Position numbers and translations under genes: made by a program. A stretch of DNA of 64,000 nt from NCBI GenBank assembly GCA_963703605.1, contig CAVPFC010000005.1:62001-126000 (forward strand). The letters run 5' to 3'. The notes below the pieces were generated by a model. It was not told the DNA's origin. It worked only from the letters and a program-made list of their open reading frames with translations, and did no database searches. This stretch comes from DASXKD01 sp963703605. GTDB taxonomy: Bacteria; Actinomycetota; Actinomycetes; Streptosporangiales; Streptosporangiaceae. Below, in pieces: positions 16,091-24,225 of the stretch; position 1 is the stretch's first letter, and the number at the start of each line of letters is the position of its first letter.

Positions 16091-17429
16091 AGCGGAACCC
16101 GGGCCGGGGCGTGGCTCCGCCGCTGGCCGGGGCACCGGCGACATCGTTCGCCCGGTCGGCCACATCGCCGGTCTCCCCGGCCCCGTCGTTCGTCCCGGGC
16201 GCACCGGCCGCCCCGCCGGCCAGCGTGATGAGGGCGGGCTTGGCCGGGCTGGTGAACTCGAGCCGGACGGTTGCCGCCGCGGCGGTGGCCGCGGCAGTGG
16301 CGGTGGCACCGGGCGGTGGCTCCTCCGCGCTGCCGGTCCCCTCGGGCCCGCCGCCGGTGCCGGCCTGGTTCCGGGCGGGCCCGGCGCCGGCCGCCGCCGC
16401 GGTGAGCCCGTCGAGCAGGTAGTGCGGGTTGAAGGCGATCACCGGCTCGTCGCCGTGGAAGCTTGCGGTAACCCGTTCGACCGCCCGGGCCCGGCCCTCG
16501 GTCTGCGCCTCCAGGGCGACCATGCCCTCCTCGAAGGTGAGCCGGACCGGGCTGGCCCGGTCCGCCACCAGCGACACCCGCCGGACCGCCTCGATCAGCG
16601 AGGCGGCGGGCAGCTCCGCCCGGCAGCCGTACCCGGCGGGGAACCGGGACTCGTACTTGATGAACTCGCCGGCGATCAGCCGGCCGGTCAGCCGCTGGCC
16701 CCCGCTCTCGAACGAGATCATCCCTTCCACCGGCCTGGGATCGCCGCCGCGGCCTGGAGCACCCTCATCACCGGGCGGGCCGAACGCCACCGACACCGGC
16801 ACGCCGGGCGCCATGACCCGGGCCGCGTCGGCCAGCGTCCGGGCCGGCACCAGCGCGATCGCCCGGACCTGCGGGCTGGCGGGCTGCCAGGTCAGGTCCC
16901 GCACCGCGAGCCGGTACCGGTCGGTGGCCGCCAGCGTCATCACGCCGCCGCGGATGTCCAGGCAGACCGCGGTGAGCATGGGCAGCGTGTCGTCGCGGCT
17001 GGTGGCCGGCAGGACCTGTGCCACCGCCGCGGCCAGCTCGCCGCCGTCGACGCTGCCGGCCAGCGGCGGCGCGGGCGGCAGCGCCGGGTACTCCGTGGTG
17101 GGCAGCGACACCAGTGCGAACTCGGCGCTGCCGCAGGCCAGCGTCACCTCATCGCCGTCGGAGCGGAACTCGGCCGGCTGCCCCGGCAGGCTGCGGATGA
17201 TCTCCGCGAGCAACCGCCCCGGGACCAGCGCCGTGCCGGGCTCCGCGACGTCGGCGGGCAGCCGCGCGGTGGCGGACAGCTCGTAGTCGAAGCAGGACAG
17301 GGTGAGCCCGTCGTCGCCCGCGTCCAGCCGCAGGCTGGACAGGATGGGCACCACGGGCCGCGAGGGCAGCGCCCTCGCCACCCACGCCACCGCGTCCGCC
17401 AGCGTGTCGTGCTCGACCCGGAACTTCAT
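16053..17429 (-). CDS. dnaN: DNA polymerase III sliding-clamp (beta) paralogue with low-complexity insertions
   Basis: A 458-residue beta-clamp homologue; housekeeping DnaN is about 375. Clamp motifs include LPSRPVVPILSSLRL, ATDRYRLAVRDL in domain II and NPHYLLDGL in domain III. Two insertions in domain III stand out: residues about 344-387 (Ala/Gly/Pro/Thr-rich) and 405-444 (Gly/Ala/Asp-rich). They lie either side of VRLEFTSPAKPALITL, in loops just before the C-terminal FRYLVVPLRS. The canonical end, MPVRL-like, is altered. No dnaA, recF or gyrase is nearby, so this is a second clamp, as some streptomycetes have, perhaps for repair polymerases. AGGAGG precedes the ATG. Confidence 0.85.
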   Translation of the reverse strand: MKFRVEHDTLADAVAWVARALPSRPVVPILSSLRLDAGDDGLTLSCFDYELSATARLPADVAEPGTALVPGRLLAEIIRSLPGQPAEFRSDGDEVTLACGSAEFALVSLPTTEYPALPPAPPLAGSVDGGELAAAVAQVLPATSRDDTLPMLTAVCLDIRGGVMTLAATDRYRLAVRDLTWQPASPQVRAIALVPARTLADAARVMAPGVPVSVAFGPPGDEGAPGRGGDPRPVEGMISFESGGQRLTGRLIAGEFIKYESRFPAGYGCRAELPAASLIEAVRRVSLVADRASPVRLTFEEGMVALEAQTEGRARAVERVTASFHGDEPVIAFNPHYLLDGLTAAAAGAGPARNQAGTGGGPEGTGSAEEPPPGATATAAATAAAATVRLEFTSPAKPALITLAGGAAGAPGTNDGAGETGDVADRANDVAGAPASGGATPRPGFRYLVVPLRSPARA

Positions 17430-17497
17430 GCCACCGCCTCCTGGACCTACGGTCCCACGGTATGCCCAGGGTCGGACAATTCACGGGATGCCCGGGG

Positions 17498-17758
17498 TCA
17501 GGCACTTCCCGGCGGTGCGGAGGCCAGCGCCGACTCGATCGCGGCGGCGAGCGCCCGCGCGGACGCGGCGGTGAGCTCGACCGCCACCCGGGCCGACGGG
17601 CCCTGGCCCGGGTTGAGGAAGTCGATGTTGAGCGTGTGCTCGGCCCGCGCGTGCTGCGGATGGTCGAAGTACACGCTGGCCTCGGTGACGCCGAACCAGC
17701 CGGCCGGGCCCTTGCCGCTTCCCTCGATGCCCACTTTTTCGGTGAGATACGTGCACAT
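17498..17758 (-). CDS. DUF6295-like small protein
   Basis: An 86-residue protein starting MCTYLTEKVGIEGSGKGP, with VYFDHPQHARAEHTLNIDFL and SARVAVELTAASARAL. This pattern matches a small conserved actinobacterial family that I believe is DUF6295. No catalytic motif or membrane segment is seen. It lies 13 bases downstream of the dienelactone hydrolase gene on the same strand and is probably co-transcribed with it. Function is unknown. Confidence 0.75.
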   Translation of the reverse strand: MCTYLTEKVGIEGSGKGPAGWFGVTEASVYFDHPQHARAEHTLNIDFLNPGQGPSARVAVELTAASARALAAAIESALASAPPGSA

Positions 17759-17771
17759 GGTGTCCCCCCGC

Positions 17772-18515
17772 TCAGCCGACCAGGTAACGGCCGTAGAAGT
17801 CCCAGATCTTCTGCCAGCCGTCGGTGGCCGCCTCGGGCCGGTAGGCGGGCCGGTTCACCGAGAAGAACGCGTGCCCGGCGCCCTCGTAGCTGTGGAACTC
17901 GTGTGGCTTGCCGAGGTCGGTGAGCACCTTGTCCAGTTCGGCCACCTGATCGGGCGACGGATGGGAGTCGTCGGCGCCGAACAGGCCGAGCAACGGGCAG
18001 GACAGGTCCTTGGCCAGATGGATGATCGGGCCGACCTTGAGCGGCATGCCCTCCGGCGGGTTGCCGACGACGAAGGCGCCGTAGCAGTCCACGGCGGCGT
18101 CGAGCGGCAGGCTGCACGCGGCCAGGAACGACTGGCGGCCGCCGGAGCAGTACCCGATCGTGCCCGCCTTGCCGTTGGAGGCCGGCATCGCCCGCAGGTA
18201 CTCCACGGCCCCGCCGACGTCGCCGACAAGCCGGTCGTCGGGCACGCCGCCCTGCGCCCGCGACGCCGCCGCGGCATCGTCAGGGCTGGCGCCCGGCGCC
18301 TCCCGGTAGTGCAGGTTCGGGCAGATCGCCAGGTAGCCGTGCACGGCGAAGGTTCTGGTGATCTCCTTGCTTCCCTCGTCGTAACCGGGCATGTGATGGA
18401 TCACGACCACCCCGCCGTACGGGCCGTCGCCGAGCGGCCTGGCCAGGTAGGCCTCGATCCGGTCCCCGCCGTGCCCCGTGATGCTGATGGTCTCCGCCAT
18501 CATCGCGTCGTTCAT
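17772..18515 (-). CDS. Dienelactone hydrolase family protein
   Basis: A 247-residue alpha/beta hydrolase from ATG 18515, which has AGGAAGAGG upstream. The catalytic triad is visible: Cys in GYCSGGRQSFL, Asp in LFGADDSHPSPDQ and His in YEGAGHAFFS. The oxyanion region VVVIHHMPGYDEGSKEI matches carboxymethylenebutenolidase-like enzymes. Such enzymes open dienelactones in aromatic degradation, but this subgroup is broad and no other catabolic genes are adjacent. It probably forms a two-gene unit with the DUF6295-like protein. Confidence 0.88.
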   Translation of the reverse strand: MNDAMMAETISITGHGGDRIEAYLARPLGDGPYGGVVVIHHMPGYDEGSKEITRTFAVHGYLAICPNLHYREAPGASPDDAAAASRAQGGVPDDRLVGDVGGAVEYLRAMPASNGKAGTIGYCSGGRQSFLAACSLPLDAAVDCYGAFVVGNPPEGMPLKVGPIIHLAKDLSCPLLGLFGADDSHPSPDQVAELDKVLTDLGKPHEFHSYEGAGHAFFSVNRPAYRPEAATDGWQKIWDFYGRYLVG

Positions 18516-18647
18516 CGCGCCTCTTCCTGTCCGCGCCTGCGTGCTCGGGCGTGTAGTTGCATGGTGCGAACCAATCTTGCCAGCCGACGCCCTAAGTTCT
18601 CCCGGCCGTCCCGTATCCGGCGACCTCCCTGGTGGGAGACTTGATCC

Positions 18648-19715
18648 ATGAGCTACGTAGCCGCCCAGGACCGGTACTCGCGAACGCCTTACCGCCGCTG
18701 CGGGCGCAGCGGGCTGAAGCTCCCCGAGGTCTCCGTCGGGCTGTGGCAGAACTTCGGTGACGACCGTCCCCTGGATACCCAGCGGGCGATCCTCCGGCGC
18801 GCGTTCGACCTGGGGGTGACCCACTTCGACCTCGCCAACAACTACGGCCCTCCCTACGGATCGGCCGAGAAGAACTTCGGCCTGATCTTCCGCGAGGACC
18901 TGCGGCCCTACCGGGACGAGCTGGTCATCTCGACCAAGGCGGGCTACGACATGTGGCCCGGGCCCTACGGCGACTGGGGATCCCGCAAGTACCTGCTGGC
19001 CAGCCTGGACCAGTCGCTGGCCAGGATGGGCCTGGACTACGTCGACATCTTTTACAGCCACCGGGCCGACCCGGACACCCCGCTCGAGGAGACCATGGGT
19101 GCGCTGATCACCGCGGTCACCTCCGGCAGGGCGCTCTACGCGGGGATCTCCTCATACTCGCCGCAGCGCACCGCGCAGGCGGCCGCGATCCTGCGCGAGG
19201 CGGGCACGCCGCTGCTGATCCACCAGCCGTCCTACTCGATCCTCAACAGGTGGATCGAGGACGGCCTGCTCGACACGCTCGAGCGCGAGGGGGCCGGCTG
19301 CATCGCCTTCTCCCCGCTGGCGCAGGGCCTGCTCACCACCAAGTACCTGGACGGCGTCCCGGACAGCTCGCGCGCGGCCCAGCCCGGCAGCAGCCTGTCC
19401 CCCGACCAGCTCAGCGAGCAGAACCTGGCGCGGGTACGGGCCCTCAACGAGATCGCCCGCGACCGCGGCCAGTCGCTGGCGCAGATGGCGCTGGCCTGGG
19501 CGCTCCGCGACGAGCGGGTCACCTCGGTCCTGGTCGGCGCCAGCAGCGTGGGCCAGCTCGAGGAGAACCTGGCCGCGGTCGGCAATCCCGTGTTCACCCG
19601 CGAGGAGCTGACCGCGATCTCCGGTTACGGGGACGGCTCCGACATCAACCTGTGGGCAGCCTCCAGCGCCGAGCCGCGGACCGACACGTTCTCCGCGATA
19701 CGCCCCGGGGCCTGA
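18648..19715 (+). CDS. Aldo/keto reductase (YghZ-like)
   Basis: A 355-residue TIM-barrel oxidoreductase. The catalytic tetrad is present: Asp and Tyr in FDLANNYGPPYGSAE, Lys in VISTKAGYDM and His in DIFYSHRADP. The NADPH-binding end (TSVLVGASSVGQLEENL) and LNRWIEDGLLDTLEREG match the L-glyceraldehyde-3-phosphate reductase/YghZ group. That group reduces aldehydes including methylglyoxal, so a detoxifying role is likely. It is divergent from the dienelactone hydrolase gene; the 132 bases between hold both promoters. Confidence 0.9.
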   Translation: MSYVAAQDRYSRTPYRRCGRSGLKLPEVSVGLWQNFGDDRPLDTQRAILRRAFDLGVTHFDLANNYGPPYGSAEKNFGLIFREDLRPYRDELVISTKAGYDMWPGPYGDWGSRKYLLASLDQSLARMGLDYVDIFYSHRADPDTPLEETMGALITAVTSGRALYAGISSYSPQRTAQAAAILREAGTPLLIHQPSYSILNRWIEDGLLDTLEREGAGCIAFSPLAQGLLTTKYLDGVPDSSRAAQPGSSLSPDQLSEQNLARVRALNEIARDRGQSLAQMALAWALRDERVTSVLVGASSVGQLEENLAAVGNPVFTREELTAISGYGDGSDINLWAASSAEPRTDTFSAIRPGA

Positions 19716-19830
19716 ACCGCGCGAAATCCCCGACACGCCCGCCGATTCAGGCAAAGGAGTGGCACTGACGCCGGTGATGCGCGATGCTCGGCGCGCGGGC
19801 GCATTTTGCACGTGAACTGTCACGGTACGA

Positions 19831-19877
19831 GTGCACTGCCGCGGGGTGGGCGCCCGGCCGCGGAGGTCGCAGTGCAC
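19831..19877 (+). promoter_or_regulatory. 9-bp inverted repeat directly before a ribosome site
   Basis: GTGCACTGC (19831-19839) and GCAGTGCAC (19869-19877) are perfect inverted copies. The second arm abuts the GGGAGGTG ribosome site of the small membrane protein gene, so the RNA hairpin could affect translation, or the DNA could be an operator. Confidence 0.4.
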
Positions 19878-19893
19878 GGGAGGTGACGCGGGC

Positions 19894-20106
19894 ATGGGGT
19901 CATCCGCGGTCTTGGTGGCGATCGTCGTCCTGGTGATCGGCGGCTACGCGGGCTGGCACTTCCGGCACGGTTACGGGGCCAATGCCGACCTCAAGGTGCA
20001 CAAGAACCGGATCCCCAGCTTCCGCAAGACGCGGAACCGCAGCTGGCTGATCTCGCTGGGGCTGATCGTGCTCACCCTGCTGGTGCTGCGCGCCCTGGTG
20101 AAGTAG
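19894..20106 (+). CDS. Small membrane protein, two helices
   Basis: The start is ATG 19894 behind GGGAGGTGACGC; the in-frame ATG-like start at 19831 lies in an inverted repeat and gives an unlikely N-terminus. The 70-residue product has helices at residues 4-22 (AVLVAIVVLVIGGYAGW) and 50-66 (LISLGLIVLTLLVLRAL). A basic polar loop joins them. I do not recognise it. It stands alone between the aldo/keto reductase and marR. Confidence 0.6.
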   Translation: MGSSAVLVAIVVLVIGGYAGWHFRHGYGANADLKVHKNRIPSFRKTRNRSWLISLGLIVLTLLVLRALVK

Positions 20107-20174
20107 GCCCGGCGCCCCGATGAGGTAGGTCCTGCTCGCGCGGCCGCGCGACGCCCTCCAAGTTGACCGAATAA

Positions 20175-20219
20175 AAGTTTGACCTACTCAATCGCCTGCT
20201 ATAAGTTTGAGTTACTCAA
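20175..20219. promoter_or_regulatory. Duplicated operator overlapping the marR promoter
   Basis: AAGTTTGACCTACTCAA (20175-20191) and AAGTTTGAGTTACTCAA (20203-20219) are near-identical, with starts 28 bp apart. The second holds the perfect palindrome TTGAGTTACTCAA. TTGACC (20179-20184) and TATAAG (20200-20205) within it look like -35 and -10 with a 15-bp spacer, so a bound MarR would block its own promoter. Confidence 0.65.
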
Positions 20220-20249
20220 CTGTTGAGCGGATCAGGTACAGGAGGACAG

Positions 20250-20804
20250 GTGGGCACGCGAACCGAGGAGGATCTCCTTGACCTCGAGATCCTCGACGCG
20301 GTAGCCGGGCTGTTCGCGCGGTTGGTGGCCGAAGGCGACGATCTCGCGAAGAGAGTCGGCATCCCCGCCTTCGTCATCAAGGCGCTGCACATGCTGGATG
20401 GCCCGCTGGCCATGAAGGACCTGGGCCAGCGGATGCACTGTGACCCATCCTTCATCACCGGCATCGCCGACACCCTGGAGCGGCACGGGCTCGCCGCCAG
20501 GGAAAGCGATCCCGGCGACCGCCGGGTGAAGCGGCTGGTGCTAACCCCGGCCGGCGCCGAGATGAAGCGCCGGGTCGAGGACGAGATCCTGTCCCGTACG
20601 CCGTGGCGCCTGGGACTCAGCCCGGACGAGCGGGCGAGCCTGCTGGAACTGGTCCACAAGATGAGCCCGCCGCTGTCCGCTACCGAGAGGGCCGGCTGCC
20701 CCGGCGAGGAGGTGAGTGACTTCCTGGCTACCGCCGCGCCGCTGGCGGCGGGGCCGGTGCGCATGCAGGACCCAGACGAGGTCCCGGCGCCCACGGCCGG
20801 CTAG
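20250..20804 (+). CDS. MarR family transcriptional regulator
   Basis: A 184-residue MarR protein from GTG 20250, four bases after GGAGG; an upstream TTG is less likely. The winged helix is clear: LAMKDLGQRMHCDPSFITGI, DTLERHGLAARESDPGDRR, KRLVLTPAGAEM. The C-terminal ~50 residues form the dimer helices and a disordered tail. It is followed 132 bases later by a DHA2 exporter, which it probably represses until a toxic ligand binds. The duplicated operator upstream supports autoregulation. No copy of that operator is visible in front of the exporter. Confidence 0.88.
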   Translation: MGTRTEEDLLDLEILDAVAGLFARLVAEGDDLAKRVGIPAFVIKALHMLDGPLAMKDLGQRMHCDPSFITGIADTLERHGLAARESDPGDRRVKRLVLTPAGAEMKRRVEDEILSRTPWRLGLSPDERASLLELVHKMSPPLSATERAGCPGEEVSDFLATAAPLAAGPVRMQDPDEVPAPTAG

Positions 20805-20936
20805 CGGCTGTCCTCACTCTCTCCTAACCAAGCAAAGCTTCCCGGGCGGCAGGAACTGCCGTGCGATGAGTCCGCACGCCCTGAAGCGTCGAACTTATAG
20901 CCCATTAAGTACCTCTCACCTCGATGAGGAGAACGA

Positions 20937-22538
20937 ATGTCTACCGCACTGCCCGAGACCGGGGGCGGGACAGCAAGCGCCACCGCTGGCGGCGCTCGCA
21001 GGCCCAATCTCGGCCTGGCCCTGGCCGTCATCGCCACCGCCCAGCTCATGGTGGTGCTCGACGCGACCATCGTGAACGTCGCCCTCCCCCACATCCAGCA
21101 CGCGCTGGGCTTCACCGGGTCCGGCCTGGAGTGGGTCGTCAACGCCTACGCGCTCACCTTCGGCGGTTTTCTGCTGCTCGGCGGCCGGGCTGGCGACATC
21201 CTTGGCCGGCGCCGGGTGTTCATCGCCGGCATCATCCTGTTCTCGGCGGCCTCGCTGCTCGGCGGGTTCGCCACCACTCAGACGTGGCTGCTGGGCGCCC
21301 GGGCGCTGCAGGGACTCGGCGGAGCCATCGTCGCCCCCGCCGCGCTGTCCCTGATCACCACGACCTTCCCGGAGGGCCCGCGGCGCAACCGGGCCATGGG
21401 TGTCTACGCCGCGATGAGCATCGGCGGCGCCGCGGTCGGCCTGCTCGCGGGCGGGCTGCTGACCACCTACGCCTCCTGGCGCTGGGTGTTCTTCGTGAAC
21501 GTGCCGATCGGCATCGTCGTCGCCCTGATGGCACCGCGGGCGCTGCCCGACTCCAAGGGGCACCCGGGCCGGTTCGACCTGCCCGGCGCGATCACCGCAA
21601 GCCTTGGCCTGGCCGCGCTGGTGTACGGCCTGTCCAACGCCGCCACCACCCCCAACGGGGTGAGCCACTGGGGTGACACGAAGGTCGTGGTCTCGCTCGC
21701 CGCGTCCGTCGTCCTGCTCGCCTCGTTCGTGCTGATCGAGGCGCGCAGCCGGCACGCGCTGCTGCCGCCGCGGATCCTCCGCAACCGGGACCGGTCCGCG
21801 GCCAACCTGATCATGCTCTGCGTCGGCACGGCGATGTTCGGGATGTTCTTCTTCCTGACCCTGTTCGTGCAGAACGTGTGGGGCTACAGCGCGCTCAAGA
21901 CCGGCGTGGCCTACCTGCCGATGGTCGGCATGATCATGCTGATGGCCGGGGTCAGCGCCCAGCTGGTCACCCGGATCGGTGCCAAGCCGCTGCTGATCGC
22001 CGGGTCGGCGATCGGCGCGGGCGGGATGTTCTGGCTGTCCCGGATCACCGAGCACAGCACCTACGCGGGCGGCCTGCTCGGCCCGATGCTGGTCACCGCC
22101 GCTGGCCTGGGCATGCTGTTCATGCCCATAACCCTGGTCACCTTGTCCAAGGTCGCGGACAGGGACGCCGGGGTGGCCGCCAGCCTGCCCAACGTCGGCC
22201 AGCAGGTCGGCGGCGCCATCGGCCTGGCCTTGCTCGGCACCGTGGCCTGGACCGTGGTGTCGAACAGCATCCACAGCCAGGTCACCGCGGCGGCCGCGGC
22301 CGCCGCCAAGGCCGGCCACGCGGTGCACGCCGCGGCCGGCGGGCAGATCCCCAAGACCATCTACGACAGCGCGCTGGCGATCGGGTTCTCCCGCGGGTTC
22401 CTGGTCTCCGCCGGGATCGCGGTGATCGCGCTGCTGCTTGCGGTGTTCGCGATCCGGGTCACGCGCGAAGACCTGGCCGGCGAGCAGGTGCCGTCGGCGG
22501 CGGTCCTGGAGGCGGAGATGGAAGCCGCCGACGCCTGA
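20937..22538 (+). CDS. MFS transporter, DHA2 (EmrB/QacA) drug-efflux family
   Basis: A 533-residue, 14-helix exporter. Motifs: LDATIVNVALPHIQHALG in helix 1, WVVNAYALTFGGFLLLGG, the motif A loop GRAGDILGRRRVF, and LLTTYASWRWVFFVNVPIG. The last ~30 residues are polar and acidic (VLEAEMEAADA). GAGGAG lies six bases before the ATG. It probably exports a drug or an own metabolite under control of the adjacent MarR regulator. A strong hairpin follows. Confidence 0.9.
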   Translation: MSTALPETGGGTASATAGGARRPNLGLALAVIATAQLMVVLDATIVNVALPHIQHALGFTGSGLEWVVNAYALTFGGFLLLGGRAGDILGRRRVFIAGIILFSAASLLGGFATTQTWLLGARALQGLGGAIVAPAALSLITTTFPEGPRRNRAMGVYAAMSIGGAAVGLLAGGLLTTYASWRWVFFVNVPIGIVVALMAPRALPDSKGHPGRFDLPGAITASLGLAALVYGLSNAATTPNGVSHWGDTKVVVSLAASVVLLASFVLIEARSRHALLPPRILRNRDRSAANLIMLCVGTAMFGMFFFLTLFVQNVWGYSALKTGVAYLPMVGMIMLMAGVSAQLVTRIGAKPLLIAGSAIGAGGMFWLSRITEHSTYAGGLLGPMLVTAAGLGMLFMPITLVTLSKVADRDAGVAASLPNVGQQVGGAIGLALLGTVAWTVVSNSIHSQVTAAAAAAAKAGHAVHAAAGGQIPKTIYDSALAIGFSRGFLVSAGIAVIALLLAVFAIRVTREDLAGEQVPSAAVLEAEMEAADA

Positions 22539-22551
22539 TCAAAGCGATACC

Positions 22552-22592
22552 GGCCGGAGCCCGGGTGTGCGCATGGCACCCGGGCTCCGGCC
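22552..22592 (+). terminator. Strong hairpin after the MFS gene
   Basis: Perfect 16-bp arms (GGCCGGAGCCCGGGTG and its complement) flank a 9-base loop, 13 bases after the MFS stop. There is no T-run. TAGGGT at 22605-22610 just beyond could be the -10 of the next gene. Confidence 0.75.
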
Positions 22593-22646
22593 TGTTCACA
22601 CGGTTAGGGTGTGGTCGCAGCAGTCACCACACGGCGGGAGGCCGAC

Positions 22647-23538
22647 ATGCTGGACGGGCGGATGCTGATCGACGCACACCAGCATCCGGTGCCCCTCGCC
22701 ACGGTCAAGCCCGCCTGGCTGGACTGGGCGCAGCGGTTCGGGCAGCCCGGCTGGCGGGACGCGTACTCGGCCGACGGCGTGATCATCCCGCCGGCCTTCG
22801 ACGACCTGATGCAGGCCGAAGGGGTCGACCACAGCCTGCTGATCTGCGAGTACAGCCCCAAGGCGACCGGCATCCAGCCGGCCGAGGACATGCTGCCGCT
22901 GACCCGGCACAACCCGGCCAGGTTCTCCCTCCTCGCCAACATCAACCCGCACCTGCACTACCCGGTCGCCGGCGAGGTGGCCCGCCAGGTGGGGATGGGC
23001 GCCATCGGCCTCAAGGTCCACCCGGTGCACGGCGGGTTCAGCCCCGCCGACCCGGCGCTGTACCCCGCCTACCAGTTCTGCGCGGCCGAGGGCCTGCCGG
23101 TGGTCGTGCACTGCGGCACCAGCTCGTTTCCCGGCTCCTCGAACGACATGGCCGACCCGGGCCTGCTCATCCCGGTGCTGCGCGACTTCCCCGGGCTCAC
23201 CGTGGTGCTCGCGCACGGCGGGCGCGGCTGGTGGTACGACGCGGCGGCGGCGCTGGCGCTGCTGCACGAGAACGTGTGGATCGAGCTGTCCGGGCTGCCG
23301 CCGCACCGGCTCCCGCACTACTACGCGCGCTTCGACCTGCGCCGGCTCGGCCGGCAAGTTCATCTTCGGCACCGACTGGCCCGGGGTGCCCGGCATCGCC
23401 CGCAACGCCCGCGCGCTGGCCGCCCTGGGCCTGGGCGACGACGTGCTCGCCGGGGTCCTCGCCGGCCACGCGCTGGCCGTCTACCCGCACCTGGCGGCCC
23501 GGGTCGAGGACATGACCGCGGGCAGGCCCGGGAAATAA
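22647..23538 (+). CDS. Amidohydrolase family (metal-dependent TIM-barrel) protein, frameshifted
   Basis: The start is ATG 22647, with GGGAGG upstream. The protein has IDAHQHP for metal binding, NINPHLHYPV, a central lysine site (GLKVHPVHGGF), VVVHCGTSS and VVLAHGGRGWWYD. At 23355 an extra C shifts the frame after DLRRLGR. Removing it continues with KFIFGTDWPGVPGIARN and ALAVYPHLAARVED to TAA at 23538, giving 296 residues, the usual length of the amidohydrolase_2 family. Substrate unknown; relatives decarboxylate or hydrolyse small ring compounds. The shift looks like a base-call error but could be real. Confidence 0.8.
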
Positions 23539-23582
23539 AGCTATGATCCGCTGACGATCGACCACCCACAGGAAGTGATGCC

Positions 23583-24110
23583 GTGCCCGTCTATGCGCTC
23601 GACGACCTCGTCCCGGTCATCGACCCCGAGGCCTACGTGCACCCGGACGCGGTGGTGATCGGGGCGGTGGAACTCGGCGCCGGGGCCTCGGTGTGGCCGG
23701 GCGCCGTGCTGCGCGGCGACCACGGCCTGATCAGGATCGGCGAGCGGACCTCGGTGCAGGACGGCACGATCGTGCACACCACGCATGACTGGCCGACCCT
23801 GATCGGCGCCGAGTGCGTGGTCGGGCACCGCGCGCACCTGGAGGGCTGCGTGGTGGCGGACGGCTGCCTGATCGGCTCGGGCTCCCTGGTGCTGAACCGG
23901 GCGCGGGTCGAGGCGGGCGCCGTGGTCGCCGCCGCGGCACTGGTCCGCGAGGACCAGGTGATTCCGGCGGGCGCCCTCGCCGTCGGCGTGCCTGCCTCCG
24001 TCCGGGAGGGAGCTGGCCTGCGCCAGCGGGACTGGATCGCCCGCGCCGTGAAGTCCTACGTCGAGACCGCCAGCCAGCACCGCGCCGGAAGCCGCCGGAT
24101 CCACCTGTAA
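23583..24110 (+). CDS. Gamma carbonic anhydrase family protein
   Basis: A 175-residue left-handed beta-helix protein with hexapeptide repeats (VVIGAVELGAGASVWPGAVL, CLIGSGSLVLNRARVE). The three zinc ligands appear as His in VHTTHDWP and GHRAHLEG, with the conserved RGDHG loop earlier. It may be a carbonic anhydrase or a related acyltransferase-fold enzyme. AGGAAG lies before the GTG, and TATGAT at 23542-23547 is a good -10. It starts 44 bases after the amidohydrolase gene. Confidence 0.88.
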   Translation: MPVYALDDLVPVIDPEAYVHPDAVVIGAVELGAGASVWPGAVLRGDHGLIRIGERTSVQDGTIVHTTHDWPTLIGAECVVGHRAHLEGCVVADGCLIGSGSLVLNRARVEAGAVVAAAALVREDQVIPAGALAVGVPASVREGAGLRQRDWIARAVKSYVETASQHRAGSRRIHL

Positions 24111-24154
24111 GCCCCTCACCCGCCGGCGTCCCTGGTGCGCTGCCAGAGCTGCTC

Positions 24155-24184
24155 GCTGCTGTGGGCAGATCTGCTCACGGCAGC
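24155..24184. promoter_or_regulatory. 30-bp near-perfect palindrome upstream of clpP, candidate PopR operator
   Basis: Centred on GCAGATCTGC, the arms GCTGCyGTGr and its complement match at 26 of 30 positions. It lies about 40 bases before the first clpP start, where an activator such as PopR/ClgR would bind. The match to a known PopR site is not verified. Confidence 0.6.
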
Positions 24185-24225
24185 GTGCGGCGCGGTCCAG
24201 GACCGCCATGCCGCAGGCTGGCGGT

